Source: Pseudomonas sp. HAR-UPW-AIA-41 (lineage in GTDB: Bacteria > Pseudomonadota > Gammaproteobacteria > Pseudomonadales > Pseudomonadaceae). From it: DNA of 64,000 bases. Below, piece by piece: positions 45,143 to 55,567 of this stretch. Below the pieces are notes generated by a model. It was not told the DNA's origin. It made no database searches and was given only the letters and a program-made list of their open reading frames with translations. Both the position numbers and the translations under genes were made by a program. Location of the stretch: the NCBI RefSeq assembly GCF_002304225.1, contig NZ_NSLB01000002.1, positions 310,001 through 374,000 of the forward strand, in the 5' to 3' direction. Each line of letters opens with the position of its first letter. Position 1 is the stretch's first letter.

Positions 45143-45778
45143 ATGCCGCTGTCGAATGTCGAAATCATCCATCAGGACGCCGCCCTGCTGGTGATCAACA
45201 AGCCCACCCTGCTGCTCTCGGTACCCGGCCGCGCCGAAGACAACCGCGACTGCCTGGTGACCCGCCTGCAGGAGAACGGCTATCCGGAAGCCCGCATCGT
45301 CCACCGCCTGGACTGGGAAACGTCCGGCATCATCGTGCTGGCCCGCGACGCCGACAGCCACCGTGAGCTGTCCCGGCAGTTCCACGACCGCGAGACCGAG
45401 AAGGCCTATACCGCCCTGTGCTGGGGCCAGCCAGAAGCCGACAGCGGCAGTATCAACCTGCCGCTGCGCTACGACCCGCCCACCAAGCCACGGCATGTGG
45501 TCGATCACGAACTGGGCAAGCATGCGCTGACCTACTGGCGTGTACTGGAGCGCTGCGGTGACTACTGCCGCGTCGAGCTGACGCCCATTACCGGCCGCTC
45601 GCACCAGCTGCGCGTACATATGCTGTCGATCGGCCACCCGCTGCTCGGCGACGGTCTGTACGCCCACGAACAGGCTCTGGCCGCCTGGCCACGCCTGTGC
45701 CTGCACGCCAGCATGCTCAGCCTGACCCACCCGCAAACCGGCGAGCGGATGCGCTTCGAGAGCCCCGCACCGTTCTGA
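45143..45778 (+). CDS. rluA: RluA-family pseudouridine synthase
   Basis: A 211-aa enzyme. The catalytic Asp57 sits in [12 protein letters not shown], the RluA motif. [28 protein letters not shown] and HPLLGDGLY are the remaining family motifs. There is no S4 domain. The short length and position after minCDE match RluA, which modifies 23S rRNA (U746) and some tRNAs. Confidence 0.92.
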   Translation: MPLSNVEIIHQDAALLVINKPTLLLSVPGRAEDNRDCLVTRLQENGYPEARIVHRLDWETSGIIVLARDADSHRELSRQFHDRETEKAYTALCWGQPEADSGSINLPLRYDPPTKPRHVVDHELGKHALTYWRVLERCGDYCRVELTPITGRSHQLRVHMLSIGHPLLGDGLYAHEQALAAWPRLCLHASMLSLTHPQTGERMRFESPAPF

Positions 45779-45854
45779 GGACTGGCTGAGCCTTCATGAC
45801 TCCGCCGGGCCGGGCAAATCCTTTACACTGCGCCCATCCCGTCTGGAGTCCGTT

Positions 45855-47144
45855 ATGCGCGAAGAGCTGAATCAGGGCCTGATCGATTTCCTCAAGGCCT
45901 CGCCTACACCCTTCCACGCCACCGCAAGCCTGGCTCAACGCCTGGAAGCGGCCGGTTACAAGCGCCTCGACGAGCGCGACGCCTGGCCGGTGCAGCCGCA
46001 CGGGCGTTACTACGTCACCCGCAACGACTCCTCGATCATCGCCATCAAGCTCGGCAAGCGGCCTCTGCTCGAAGGCGGCCTGCGGCTGGTCGGCGCCCAC
46101 ACCGACAGCCCCTGCCTGCGCGTCAAACCCAACCCGGAACTAACCCGCCAGGGCTTCTGGCAGCTGGGCGTGGAGGTCTATGGCGGCGCCCTGTACGCGC
46201 CATGGTTCGACCGCGATCTGTCGCTGGCCGGACGCGTCACCTACCGCACCGCCGGCAAGGTGGAAAGCGCTCTGATCGACTTCCAGGCACCGCTGGCGGT
46301 CATTCCCAACCTGGCCATCCACCTCAACCGCGAGGCCAACCAGGGCTGGGTGATCAACGCACAGAACGAACTGCCACCGATACTCGCCCAACTGAGCGAC
46401 CCGAGTGCAGCCGACTTCCGCGCTCTGCTGGCCGACCAACTGGCCCGCGAGCACGACCTGGCCGCCGATGCCATCCTCGATTACGAACTGTCGTTCTACG
46501 ACACTCAGAGCGCGGCCGTGATCGGCCTCAACCGCGACTTCATTGCCGGCGCCCGTCTGGACAACCTGCTGTCCTGCTACGCCGGCCTGCAGGCCCTGCT
46601 CGACTCCAGCGACGAGGAAAGCGGTGTTCTGGTGTGCACCGACCACGAGGAAGTCGGCTCCTGCTCGGCCTGCGGCGCCGACGGCCCGTTCCTGGAGCAG
46701 GTATTGCGCCGCCTGCTGCCCGAAGGCGATGCCGTGGTGCGCATCCTCCAGCGCTCGCTGCTGGTGTCGGCCGACAATGCCCACGGCGTGCACCCCAACT
46801 ACGCCGACAAGCACGACGCCAACCACGGCCCCAAGCTCAACGCCGGCCCGGTGATCAAGATCAACAACAACCAGCGCTACGCCACCAACAGCGAAACCGC
46901 CGGTTTCTTCCGCCACCTGTGCCTGGAGAACGAAGTACCGGTGCAGAGCTTCGTGACCCGCAGCGACATGGGCTGTGGTTCGACCATCGGCCCGATCACC
47001 GCCAGCCAGCTGGGCGTGCGCACCGTCGACATCGGCCTGCCAACCTTCGCCATGCACTCGATCCGCGAACTGGCTGGCAGTCACGACCTGGCGCACCTGG
47101 TCACCGTGCTGCGCGCGTTCTACAACAGCGCCGATCTGCCGTAA
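45855..47144 (+). CDS. apeB: M18-family aminopeptidase ApeB
   Basis: A 429-aa zinc metallo-aminopeptidase. Metal ligands are the His in [14 protein letters not shown], the Asp in [11 protein letters not shown] and the catalytic/ligand glutamates in [20 protein letters not shown] and [11 protein letters not shown] follow, then a late AMHSIRE histidine. It is cytoplasmic, with no signal. It follows rluA by 76 nt and ends in a strong palindromic terminator. Confidence 0.95.
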   Translation: MREELNQGLIDFLKASPTPFHATASLAQRLEAAGYKRLDERDAWPVQPHGRYYVTRNDSSIIAIKLGKRPLLEGGLRLVGAHTDSPCLRVKPNPELTRQGFWQLGVEVYGGALYAPWFDRDLSLAGRVTYRTAGKVESALIDFQAPLAVIPNLAIHLNREANQGWVINAQNELPPILAQLSDPSAADFRALLADQLAREHDLAADAILDYELSFYDTQSAAVIGLNRDFIAGARLDNLLSCYAGLQALLDSSDEESGVLVCTDHEEVGSCSACGADGPFLEQVLRRLLPEGDAVVRILQRSLLVSADNAHGVHPNYADKHDANHGPKLNAGPVIKINNNQRYATNSETAGFFRHLCLENEVPVQSFVTRSDMGCGSTIGPITASQLGVRTVDIGLPTFAMHSIRELAGSHDLAHLVTVLRAFYNSADLP

Positions 47145-47163
47145 GGCCTTTCAGCGGCGCATG

Positions 47164-47189
47164 AAAAAGCCGGGCATGCCCGGCTTTTT
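47164..47189. terminator. Bidirectional terminator between apeB and the GntR/UTRA gene
   Basis: A perfect 26-bp palindrome with core GCCGGGCATGCCCGGC, five A before and five T after. It serves both convergent genes. Confidence 0.92.
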
Positions 47190-47205
47190 GCTGCCTGAGG
47201 ACCTG

Positions 47206-47922
47206 TCAGTCCGGCACTTCCACGCTGACGTGAATGGCGTCATGCCGCCAGTACTCCACGTCACAGTCGATCACCCGCCCATGCTGATCGCGGTTGACCC
47301 GTGTGATCAGCAGTGCCGGGCTGCCGGCGGTGACCTTGAGGATGCTGGCCGCTTCCGCCGGCAGGGCGGTGGGCACCATGTCGAAAGCCACCCGACCATA
47401 GCGAATGTCGTATTCACTGGCATACAGATCAGTCAGGGAGCGGGTCAGGTCGAAATCCAGAATACCGGGGAACACCTGCGGATTGAGGTAATGCTCGACA
47501 TACAGCACCAGGCGCCCGTCGATGCGCCGCGCCCGGCGAATCTGGATCACGCTGGACAAGGCCGGCAACTCAAGGCGCGCACACATCTCAGCCGGCGTCG
47601 GCACGATACGCGCACTCAGCACCTCCGTCTCCGGAACCCGCCCCTGCTCACCGACCATGGCGTGAAAATGGCTGCGTACCAGCGGGTTGTAGGCGATCCG
47701 CGGCGGCGAAACGAACCAGCCACGGCGGTCCTCGCGATAGATCAGGCCCTGGGCCTCCATCTGCCCCAGCGCCTCACGCAGCGTGATGCGGGTGGTATCG
47801 AACACCTCCGCCAGCTGGCGTTCGGCCGGCAACTTCCCCCCCTGAGGCAGCAGGCCATGCTCGATCTGCTCCTGCAGAGCACGGCAGATGGCGGTCACGG
47901 TGCGGGGCGCTTCTTCGCGCAT
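47206..47922 (-). CDS. GntR/HutC-family (UTRA) regulator, PhnF/PhnR-like
   Basis: A 238-aa repressor. The N-terminal winged helix has GGKLPAERQLAEVFDTTRITLREALGQMEAQGLIYREDRRGWFV (about 30-75). The UTRA effector domain follows, with RRARRIDGRLVLYVEHYLNPQVFP and LLITRVNRDQHGRVIDCDVEYWRHDAI. The ATG at 47922 gives the family start; the frame is open far upstream. It is divergent from the importer operon, with matching 12-bp operators near both starts. The position corresponds to PA3249. The effector is probably the imported organophosphorus compound, by inference. Confidence 0.88.
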   Translation of the reverse strand: MREEAPRTVTAICRALQEQIEHGLLPQGGKLPAERQLAEVFDTTRITLREALGQMEAQGLIYREDRRGWFVSPPRIAYNPLVRSHFHAMVGEQGRVPETEVLSARIVPTPAEMCARLELPALSSVIQIRRARRIDGRLVLYVEHYLNPQVFPGILDFDLTRSLTDLYASEYDIRYGRVAFDMVPTALPAEAASILKVTAGSPALLITRVNRDQHGRVIDCDVEYWRHDAIHVSVEVPD

Positions 47923-47938
47923 GGATACAGCTCCATAT

Positions 47939-47950
47939 TGGACTAGACCA
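47939..47950. promoter_or_regulatory. UTRA-regulator operator A (own gene)
   Basis: TGGACTAGACCA lies 17-28 nt upstream of the regulator's start codon. It shares CTAGACCA with the site before the importer operon and has TGG/CCA arms around CTAG. It resembles the TGGTATAGACCA operator known for PhnF, a GntR/UTRA regulator of phosphate and phosphonate genes. Confidence 0.6.
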
Positions 47951-48194
47951 TAAAAGCATAAACGCCCAAATGGCCGAATTTGTGACTGATTTCTGCGCAG
48001 TTTATGACTGCCGCCAGACAGTAGCGATTTCTTACCATGAAGTCGCCACCCCTTCTGCAGATCTTCCGCACGGCGCTTTGAAAAACAGCCACACGGGGCT
48101 GCAGGAATGATTGGGGGCACAGGAGAACTGCAGAGACAGTTCGACGCTGCAATAAAAACGTCACCTGCCATGGTTAGATTGGCTCGCGTCTTGC

Positions 48195-48206
48195 TGATCT
48201 AGACCA
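48195..48206. promoter_or_regulatory. UTRA-regulator operator B (importer operon)
   Basis: TGATCTAGACCA lies 24-35 nt before the binding-protein start and matches operator A at ten of twelve positions. The 307-nt divergent region between the two genes (47923-48229) shows no other feature I can assign, apart from a possible -10 TTAGAT near 48175. Confidence 0.6.
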
Positions 48207-48229
48207 AACCACCTGAAAAGGACTCACAC

Positions 48230-49282
48230 ATGAAACGCTTGCTGCTGGCTTCACTGCTGGGCTCGACACTGGCACTCAACGTCCAGGCTTCAACTGTGGA
48301 TATTCAGGCACTCGAAAAGGCCGCCCGCGCCGAAGGCGCTGTCAACAGCGTCGGCATGCCGGACAGCTGGGCCAACTGGAAGGACACCTGGGCTGATCTG
48401 CAAAAGCTTTACGGCCTCAAGCACATGGATACCGACATGAGTTCGGCTCAGGAAATCGCCAAATTCGCCGCCGAAAAGGACAACGCCACGGCGGATATCG
48501 GTGATGTCGGCGCCGCATTCGGCCCTATTGCGGTGCAGCAGGGCGTCACCCAGGCCTTCAAACCGAGCACGTGGGAGCAGATCCCGGCCTGGGCCAAGGA
48601 TGCCGACGGTCACTGGATGCTGGCCTACACCGGCTCCATCGCCTTTATCGTGAACAAGACGCTGGTCAAGGATATTCCGCGCTCCTGGGCCGACCTGAAA
48701 AACGGCAGCTACAAAGTCACCATCGGCGATGTCAGCACCGCCGCCCAAGCCACCAATGGTGTCCTCGCTGCCGCCATCGCCAACGGCGGCAACGAGCACA
48801 ACATCCAGCCGGCTCTGGACTTCTTCGCCACCCTGGCCAAGCAGAACCGTCTCGGTCTGTCGAACCCGACCATCCAGACCCTGGAGAAGGGTGAAGTGGA
48901 AGTCGGTATCGTCTGGGACTTCAACGGCCTGTCTTACCGGGACCAGATCGACCCGAGCCGCTTCGAAGTACTGATCCCCTCCGATGGCTCGGTGATCTCC
49001 GGTTACACCACCATCATCAACAAGTACGCGAAAAACCCCAACGCGGCCAAACTGGCGCGTGAATACATCCTCTCCGATGCCGGCCAGATCAATCTGGCCA
49101 AGGGTAACGCCCGCCCGATACGTGCCGAGTTCCTGAAGCTGCCAGCCGATGTGCAGGCCAAGCTGCTGCCGCAGGAGCAATATGCCAAGGTCCAGCCGGT
49201 CAAAGACGGCGCCGCCTGGGAGGCCACGGCCAAGGCACTGCCTCAGCTCTGGCAGGAACACGTCATCATCGAAATGCAGTAA
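48230..49282 (+). CDS. Periplasmic binding protein of an ABC importer (PA3250-like)
   Basis: A 350-aa exported binding protein with a signal peptide (NVQA|STV, about residue 20). The fold is that of the iron/thiamine/putrescine/phosphonate group, with AAFGPIAVQQGVTQAFKPSTW, WMLAYTGSIAFIVNK and VGIVWDFNGLSYRDQI. KDNATADIGDVG is a plausible ligand-contact loop. AAGGA lies 9 nt before the ATG. It is the first gene of a six-gene operon behind operator B and is followed by a stable hairpin, as is common for binding-protein genes made in excess over the membrane parts. Confidence 0.88.
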   Translation: MKRLLLASLLGSTLALNVQASTVDIQALEKAARAEGAVNSVGMPDSWANWKDTWADLQKLYGLKHMDTDMSSAQEIAKFAAEKDNATADIGDVGAAFGPIAVQQGVTQAFKPSTWEQIPAWAKDADGHWMLAYTGSIAFIVNKTLVKDIPRSWADLKNGSYKVTIGDVSTAAQATNGVLAAAIANGGNEHNIQPALDFFATLAKQNRLGLSNPTIQTLEKGEVEVGIVWDFNGLSYRDQIDPSRFEVLIPSDGSVISGYTTIINKYAKNPNAAKLAREYILSDAGQINLAKGNARPIRAEFLKLPADVQAKLLPQEQYAKVQPVKDGAAWEATAKALPQLWQEHVIIEMQ

Positions 49283-49289
49283 GCGAAAC

Positions 49290-49309
49290 GGGGCCGGCCA
49301 GCCGGCCCC
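49290..49309 (+). promoter_or_regulatory. Intercistronic hairpin after the binding-protein gene
   Basis: GGGGCCGGC and GCCGGCCCC pair perfectly around a 2-nt CA spacer, 8 nt past the stop codon. No T-run follows, so it more likely stabilises the upstream mRNA or attenuates partially than terminates. Confidence 0.65.
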
Positions 49310-49330
49310 ATTTCCTGCAGGAATGCTGTC

Positions 49331-50137
49331 ATGCCCCACAAAGTCATTCTGGTGATTCTCGACGGCCTGAACTATCAGGTCGCCGAACATGCCCTGGGCC
49401 ATTTGCAGGCCTACCGGGCCGCCGGCCGCGCGCAGCTGTACAAGCTGGATTGTGAACTGCCGGCCCTGTCACGCCCGCTCTACGAGTGCCTGCTGACCGG
49501 CAGCGCGCCCATCGAAAGTGGCGTGGTGCACAATCAGGTCGTGCGCCTGTCGAATCAGCAGAGCCTGTTTCACCTCGCCCGCGAGGCTGGCCTGACCACC
49601 GCGGCGGCGGCCTACCACTGGATCAGTGAGCTGTATAACCGCTCGCCCTTTGTCGCCGTGCGCGACCGCCATACCAGCGACCCGAGCCTGCCGATCCAGC
49701 ACGGGCACTTCTACTACGCCGACCACTATCCGGACTCCCACCTGTTCGTGGATGCCGAGAGCCTGCGCCTGCGTCACCAGCCCGATTTTCTGCTGGTACA
49801 CCCGATGAATATCGATGATGCCGGCCACCGCCACGGTGCCGACTCGGCGCAATACCGCAACAGCGCCCGCAGTGCCGACATTCTGCTGGCCGATTACCTG
49901 CAGGCCTGGCTGGATGCCGGCTATCAGGTGATGGTGACGGCCGACCACGGCATGAATAACGACCGCTCGCACAACGGCCTGTTGCCCGAGGAACGTGAGG
50001 TTCCCCTGTTCGTGATTGGCTCAGCCTTCAGCCTGAACCCCGATGCCCGGCCGAAGCAGACCGAACTGTGCGGCACCCTCTGCAGCCTGCTGGGCCTGGC
50101 CCATGACAAACCGCGCTGCGCGGAGCTGCTCGCATGA
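49331..50137 (+). CDS. Alkaline phosphatase-superfamily hydrolase (phosphodiesterase/phosphonoacetate-hydrolase-like)
   Basis: A 268-aa cytoplasmic protein with no signal peptide. The two-metal site is readable: Asp11 in ILDGLN, a nucleophile region LSRPLYECLLTG, Asp and His in NIDDAGHRHG, and Asp-His in TADHGMNND. This is the pattern of type I phosphodiesterases and phosphonoacetate hydrolase (PF01663-like). It overlaps the next gene by 4 nt. Its placement inside an importer operon implies that it acts on the imported compound in the cytoplasm, cleaving a phosphoester, phosphodiester or C-P bond. The exact substrate is not readable. Confidence 0.82.
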   Translation: MPHKVILVILDGLNYQVAEHALGHLQAYRAAGRAQLYKLDCELPALSRPLYECLLTGSAPIESGVVHNQVVRLSNQQSLFHLAREAGLTTAAAAYHWISELYNRSPFVAVRDRHTSDPSLPIQHGHFYYADHYPDSHLFVDAESLRLRHQPDFLLVHPMNIDDAGHRHGADSAQYRNSARSADILLADYLQAWLDAGYQVMVTADHGMNNDRSHNGLLPEEREVPLFVIGSAFSLNPDARPKQTELCGTLCSLLGLAHDKPRCAELLA

Positions 50138-50979
50138 GCCGGCGTCTGCCCCGTGGCAAATGGCTGGCCCTGCTGTGCCTCGTGCCCTTTGCGGTGTTTT
50201 TTACTGCCTTCCAGATCGCGCCGCTGCTCTGGGTAGCGGTGCACAGCCTGATCACTCCGGACGGCTGGGGACTGGGCAACTTCAGCAAACTGTTCGCCTC
50301 GCGCTTTTACCTGCAGGCGGTGCAGCACAGTCTGGAAATTGCCTTTTACTCCAGCGTGCTGGGCCTGCTGATTGCCCTCTTCGGCAGTTACTCATTGCGT
50401 CAGATCGACAGCCGCCTGCGCGATCTGGTGATGGCCTTTGCCAACATGAGCAGCAACTTTGCCGGGGTGCCGCTGGCGTTCGCCTTCATCATCCTGCTGG
50501 GCTTCAACGGCGCGCTGACCCTGCTGCTGAAACAGGCGGGACTGATCGAGGATTTCAACCTCTATTCGCGCAACGGCCTGATCCTGCTGTACACCTACTT
50601 CCAGATTCCGCTGGGCGTACTCCTCCTCTACCCGGCCTTCGATGCGCTGCGCCAGGACTGGCAGGAGTCCGCCACCCTGCTCGGCGCCAACCGCTGGCAG
50701 TACTGGCGTCATATCGCTCTGCCGGTGCTGACCCCTGCCCTGCTCGGCACCTTTGTCATCCTGCTGGCCAACGCACTGGGCGCCTACGCCACGGTGTATG
50801 CCCTGACCACCGGCAACTTCAACGTGCTGCCTATCCGTATTGCCGCACTGGTCTCGGGCGACATCAACCTGGACCCCAACCTGGCCAGCGCCCTGTCCAT
50901 GCTGCTGGTCGGGCTCATGGCGCTGATCACCCTAGTTCACCAGTGGCTGCTGAGGAGGAGCTACCATGTCGCGCGCTAA
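50134..50979 (+). CDS. ABC importer permease 1
   Basis: A 281-aa inner-membrane permease with about six helices. The EAA-type loop is LRQDWQESATLLGANRWQYWRHIALPVLTPALLG (residues about 172-205), which docks the ATPase. The start overlaps the hydrolase stop (ATGA). The first helix follows a short basic leader, MSRRLPRGKW. It pairs with the next gene to form the channel. Confidence 0.9.
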   Translation: MSRRLPRGKWLALLCLVPFAVFFTAFQIAPLLWVAVHSLITPDGWGLGNFSKLFASRFYLQAVQHSLEIAFYSSVLGLLIALFGSYSLRQIDSRLRDLVMAFANMSSNFAGVPLAFAFIILLGFNGALTLLLKQAGLIEDFNLYSRNGLILLYTYFQIPLGVLLLYPAFDALRQDWQESATLLGANRWQYWRHIALPVLTPALLGTFVILLANALGAYATVYALTTGNFNVLPIRIAALVSGDINLDPNLASALSMLLVGLMALITLVHQWLLRRSYHVAR

Positions 50980-51751
50980 TCAGCTCTACCACCGCAGCGT
51001 GGTCTGGCTGCTGCTGTTGATTCTCCTGCTGCCACTGCTGGGCACCCTGCTCTATTCGCTGGCCACCAGTTGGTCTGCCACCATCCTGCCCAGCGGCCTG
51101 ACCCTCAAGTGGTATGGCGCGCTGTGGAGTGATGCGCGCTTTCTCACCGCCTTTGCGCAATCCCTGCTGGTATGCGCCGGTGCCTTGTTGCTGGCGGTGC
51201 TGCTGATTCTGCCGCTGCTGTTCGTGGTGCATTACCACTTCCCGCGCCTGGACGGTCTGATGAATCTGCTGATTCTGCTGCCGTTTGCCGTGCCACCGGT
51301 GGTGTCCTCGGTCGGCTTGTTGCAGCTCTATGGCTCGGGGCCGCTGGCCATGGTCGGCACGCCGTGGATTCTGCTCGGCTGCTATTTCAGCCTGTCACTG
51401 CCGTTCATCTACCGTGCCATCAGCAACAACCTGCAGGCCATCCACCTGCATGACCTGATGGATGCCGCCCAACTGCTCGGTGCCAGCCCGCTGCAGGCCG
51501 CGCTGCAGGTGATTCTGCCCAACCTGCGCAAAGGCCTGATGGTCTCGCTGTTTCTGTCCTTCAGCTTCCTGTTCGGCGAGTTTGTCTTTGCCAACCTGCT
51601 GGTGGGCACCCGCTTTGAGACTCTGCAGGTCTACCTCAACAACATGCGCAACAGCAGCGGCCACTTCAACAGCGCGCTGGTGATCTTGTATTTCAGCTTC
51701 GTCGTACTCTGCACCTGGGCGGCCAGCCGCCTGAACAAGGATCGGACATGA
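50966..51751 (+). CDS. ABC importer permease 2
   Basis: A 261-aa inner-membrane permease with about six helices. The EAA-type loop LMDAAQLLGASPLQAALQVILPNLRKGL lies at about 158-190. It overlaps permease 1 by 14 nt and the ATPase gene by 4 nt, so the whole block is translationally coupled. Confidence 0.9.
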   Translation: MSRANQLYHRSVVWLLLLILLLPLLGTLLYSLATSWSATILPSGLTLKWYGALWSDARFLTAFAQSLLVCAGALLLAVLLILPLLFVVHYHFPRLDGLMNLLILLPFAVPPVVSSVGLLQLYGSGPLAMVGTPWILLGCYFSLSLPFIYRAISNNLQAIHLHDLMDAAQLLGASPLQAALQVILPNLRKGLMVSLFLSFSFLFGEFVFANLLVGTRFETLQVYLNNMRNSSGHFNSALVILYFSFVVLCTWAASRLNKDRT

Positions 51752-52737
51752 GTTACCTGAGCATTCGCGGTCTGCACAAGCAGTACGCCGCCACCCCGGT
51801 ATTCCGTGACATCAACTGCGAAATCAACCGGGGCGAATTCGTCACCCTGCTCGGCCCGTCCGGCTGCGGCAAGTCCACGCTGCTGCGCTGCATCGCCGGC
51901 CTGACAGCGGTCGATGGAGGGCAGATTGTCCTCGACGGGCAGGATCTGCTGCCGCTTTCCCCGCAAAAGCGCGGCATCGGCATGGTGTTCCAGAGCTATG
52001 CACTGTTCCCCAACCTGACGGTCGCGGAGAACGTCGCCTTCGGCCTGCGCATGCAGAAAGTCGCCAGAGACGAATGCCGCCAGCGCGTGGAGGACATCCT
52101 CGCCCTGGTTGAACTCAGCGCCCATGCCGACCGCTACCCGCACCAGCTCTCCGGTGGCCAGTGCCAGCGCGTCGCCCTGGCCCGCTCGCTGGTCACCCGG
52201 CCACGACTATTGCTGCTCGATGAGCCGTTGTCGGCGCTGGACGCCCGTATCCGCAAGCACCTGCGCGAGCAGATTCGCAGCATTCAGCAGGAGCTGGGGC
52301 TGACCACCCTCTTCGTGACCCACGACCAGGAGGAAGCACTGATCCTCTCTGACCGCATTGTCCTCATGAATGCCGGACAGATCGTGCAGAGTGGCAGCGC
52401 CGAGATGCTCTACACCGAACCTGCCAACGCCTTTGCCGCCGGTTTCATTGGTAACTACAACCTGCTCGATGCCGAGCAGGCCAGCCGCCTCCTGCAACGC
52501 CCGCAACCCCGGCAGATCGCTATTCGCCCGGAGGCCATCAGCCTGCAGGCAGAGGGTTCGCTGCGCGGCATCGTGCAGGGTCACAGCCTGCTGGGCAACG
52601 TGATCCGCTACCGCGTGCAGGCCCATGGCGTCGATCTGCTGGTGGATGTCCTCAACCGCTCAGCCGACGACCTGCTGCCGGCAGGCAGTGCCGTGAACCT
52701 GAACATTGATCCAACCGCTATTCGTGAGGTGGCCTGA
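51748..52737 (+). CDS. ABC importer ATP-binding protein
   Basis: A 329-aa ATPase. Walker A GPSGCGKST is at about 37-45, the signature LSGGQCQR near 134 (Cys in place of the usual second Gln), Walker B LLLLDEPLSALD near 153, and the H-loop VTHDQEEAL near 190. The C-terminal part is a TOBE-like domain (IAIRPEAISLQ). Overlaps of 4 nt and 1 nt link it to the permease and HAD genes. Confidence 0.92.
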   Translation: MSYLSIRGLHKQYAATPVFRDINCEINRGEFVTLLGPSGCGKSTLLRCIAGLTAVDGGQIVLDGQDLLPLSPQKRGIGMVFQSYALFPNLTVAENVAFGLRMQKVARDECRQRVEDILALVELSAHADRYPHQLSGGQCQRVALARSLVTRPRLLLLDEPLSALDARIRKHLREQIRSIQQELGLTTLFVTHDQEEALILSDRIVLMNAGQIVQSGSAEMLYTEPANAFAAGFIGNYNLLDAEQASRLLQRPQPRQIAIRPEAISLQAEGSLRGIVQGHSLLGNVIRYRVQAHGVDLLVDVLNRSADDLLPAGSAVNLNIDPTAIREVA

Positions 52738-53390
52738 TGGCCCTGGCAATTTTCGATCTCGATGAAACCCTGATCGACGGCGACTGTGCGTCGCTCTGGG
52801 CGCAGCACATGGTGGACCTGCAGTGGGTCGACGGTGACAGTTTCCTCGCCCGCGAGCAGGAGCTGATGAGGCTGTACGGCCGGGGCGAACTGGCCATGGA
52901 GGATTACATGGCGTTCACCCTTTCCCCTCTGGTCGGCCGCACGCCCGAAGAAGTGGCTTACGTCGTCGGCCCCTTCGTTGAGGACGTCATCGAGCCGCTG
53001 ATTTTCAGTGATGCCATGCGCTGCATCGCCGAGCACCGCGCTGCCGGCGACCGCATTCTGGTCATCTCCGCTTCCGCCGTGTTTCTGGTCGAAGCCATCG
53101 CCGAACGTCTGGGCATCGGTGAAGTGCTGGCCATCGATCTGGAGCAGCAGCATGGCTGTTACAGCGGCAGGACCTGCGGTGTGCTCACGTACCGTGAAGG
53201 CAAGGTCACCCGCCTGCAGCACTGGCTCGGCGAGCAGGCTGAAAGCCTCGAAGGCGCCTTCTTCTACTCCGACTCGCGCAATGACCTGCCGCTGCTGTCG
53301 CAGGTCAGCAACCCCCGCGCGGTCAACCCCGACGAGGCGCTGCGGGCCCACGCACAGGAGAACGGCTGGCCCATTCTCGCCTGGCACTGA
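52737..53390 (+). CDS. HAD-IB family phosphatase, SerB-like fold
   Basis: A 217-aa HAD hydrolase. Nucleophile Asp7 and acid/base Asp9 are in FDLDETLIDGD. Motif II is ILVISASAVFLVEAIAERLGI and motif IV FFYSDSRNDLPLL. The family acts on small phosphomonoesters such as phosphoserine or glycerol-phosphate-like substrates. Its start overlaps the ATPase stop by 1 nt, so it is the last gene of the importer operon. It would complete a path of import, hydrolysis by the AP-type enzyme, and removal of phosphate. Confidence 0.88.
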   Translation: MALAIFDLDETLIDGDCASLWAQHMVDLQWVDGDSFLAREQELMRLYGRGELAMEDYMAFTLSPLVGRTPEEVAYVVGPFVEDVIEPLIFSDAMRCIAEHRAAGDRILVISASAVFLVEAIAERLGIGEVLAIDLEQQHGCYSGRTCGVLTYREGKVTRLQHWLGEQAESLEGAFFYSDSRNDLPLLSQVSNPRAVNPDEALRAHAQENGWPILAWH

Positions 53391-53447
53391 CGCACCTGCC
53401 GCTGCCTGCTACCCTGCGCGTCTGCCATCGACCTACAGGGAGCCCTC

Positions 53448-54370
<923 letters not shown>

Positions 54371-54374
<4 letters not shown>

Positions 54375-55132
54375 ACCTGCAGGCCGTCCGCGCCATCTAC
54401 CTGTTCGAACTGGCCCGCACCTGGCGCACGCTGCTGCAGAGCATCGCCACGCCGGTAATCAGCACCTCGCTGTACTTCGTGGTGTTCGGCTCGGCCATCG
54501 GTTCGAGCATGACCGAGGTCCACGGCGTCAGTTACGGCGCCTTCATCGTGCCCGGGCTGATCATGCTGGCCCTGCTCACCGAGAGCATCTCCAACGCCTC
54601 TTTCGGCATCTACATGCCACGCTACTCGGGCACCATCTACGAGCTGCTCTCGGCGCCGGTGTCGCCACTGGAGATCGTCATCGGCTATGTCGGCGCCGCC
54701 GCCACCAAGTCGATCATCCTCGGTCTGGTGATCCTGATCACCGCACGGCTGTTCGTCGACTTCGAGATCCTCCACCCGCTGTGGATGTTCGCCCTGCTGC
54801 TGCTCACCGCGTTCAGCTTCAGCCTGTTCGGCTTCATTATCGGCATCTGGGCCGACGGCTGGGAAAAGCTGCAGGTGGTGCCGGCGCTGATCGTCACGCC
54901 GCTGGCCTTCCTCGGCGGCAGCTTCTACTCCATCAGCATGCTGCCGCCGCTGTGGCAAACCATCACCCTGTTCAACCCGGTGGTGTACCTGATCAACGCC
55001 TTCCGCTGGAGCTTCTTCGGCGTGGCGGATGTGGATGTCGGCATCAGTCTGGCGATGATGGCCGGTTTCCTGGCCATCTGCCTGGGCGTGGTCAGCTGGA
55101 TGTTCCGCAGCGGCTACCGGCTGAAGAACTGA
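54371..55132 (+). CDS. ABC-2 type exporter permease, YadH-like
   Basis: A 253-aa inner-membrane protein with six helices in the ABC-2 arrangement. Typical blocks are [56 protein letters not shown] and [32 protein letters not shown]. It is coupled to the upstream ATPase gene and ends 6 nt from a convergent small gene. Confidence 0.92.
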
Positions 55133-55138
55133 CGCGAT

Positions 55139-55459
55139 TCAAAGCTGCTCGGCGTCGCTGCTCTCGGCGCCGGGCTCGTCGTCCGGGTCATCATCATTGT
55201 CGGCACAGATGGCGCCCAGACACTGCAGGCGATGCTCGCCCTGAGCACTGCGCAGTTGCCAGTCCTCGCCGTCCTGCCGGGCAGCGGCCAGCTCCTCGGC
55301 CGTGAAGCTCCACACGCGCCGGCTGCGGCCATCCATGCACTCGATGAGCAGGGCCGGCTCGGTGTCCTTGAGGGTGAACTGCCAGGCATGCAGGTCGTCG
55401 ATAATCAGCATGTCGCAGCTTTCCAGCACGCTGCGCAGGGTGGTCGAGGTTTGGCTCAT
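55139..55459 (-). CDS. DUF5629-like small protein
   Basis: A 106-aa soluble protein: MSQTSTTLRSVLESCDMLII, then DLHAWQFTLKDTEPALLIECMDGRSRRVWSFT, and a very acidic C-terminal tail (DNDDDPDDEPGAESSD). It resembles DUF5629, a family confined mostly to pseudomonads. The start is the ATG at 55459; the frame is open far upstream but without a conserved sequence there. The function is unknown. Confidence 0.72.
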   Translation of the reverse strand: MSQTSTTLRSVLESCDMLIIDDLHAWQFTLKDTEPALLIECMDGRSRRVWSFTAEELAAARQDGEDWQLRSAQGEHRLQCLGAICADNDDDPDDEPGAESSDAEQL

Positions 55460-55567
55460 GACTGAATGTCCGCAAAAGAAAGGCGCGCATGATAGAGCAT
55501 TCCTCAGGTGCGCTTGAGATGATCGCGCCGGGCGGCTAACGTGGCGCCACTGTTTTGGAGACCCCGC

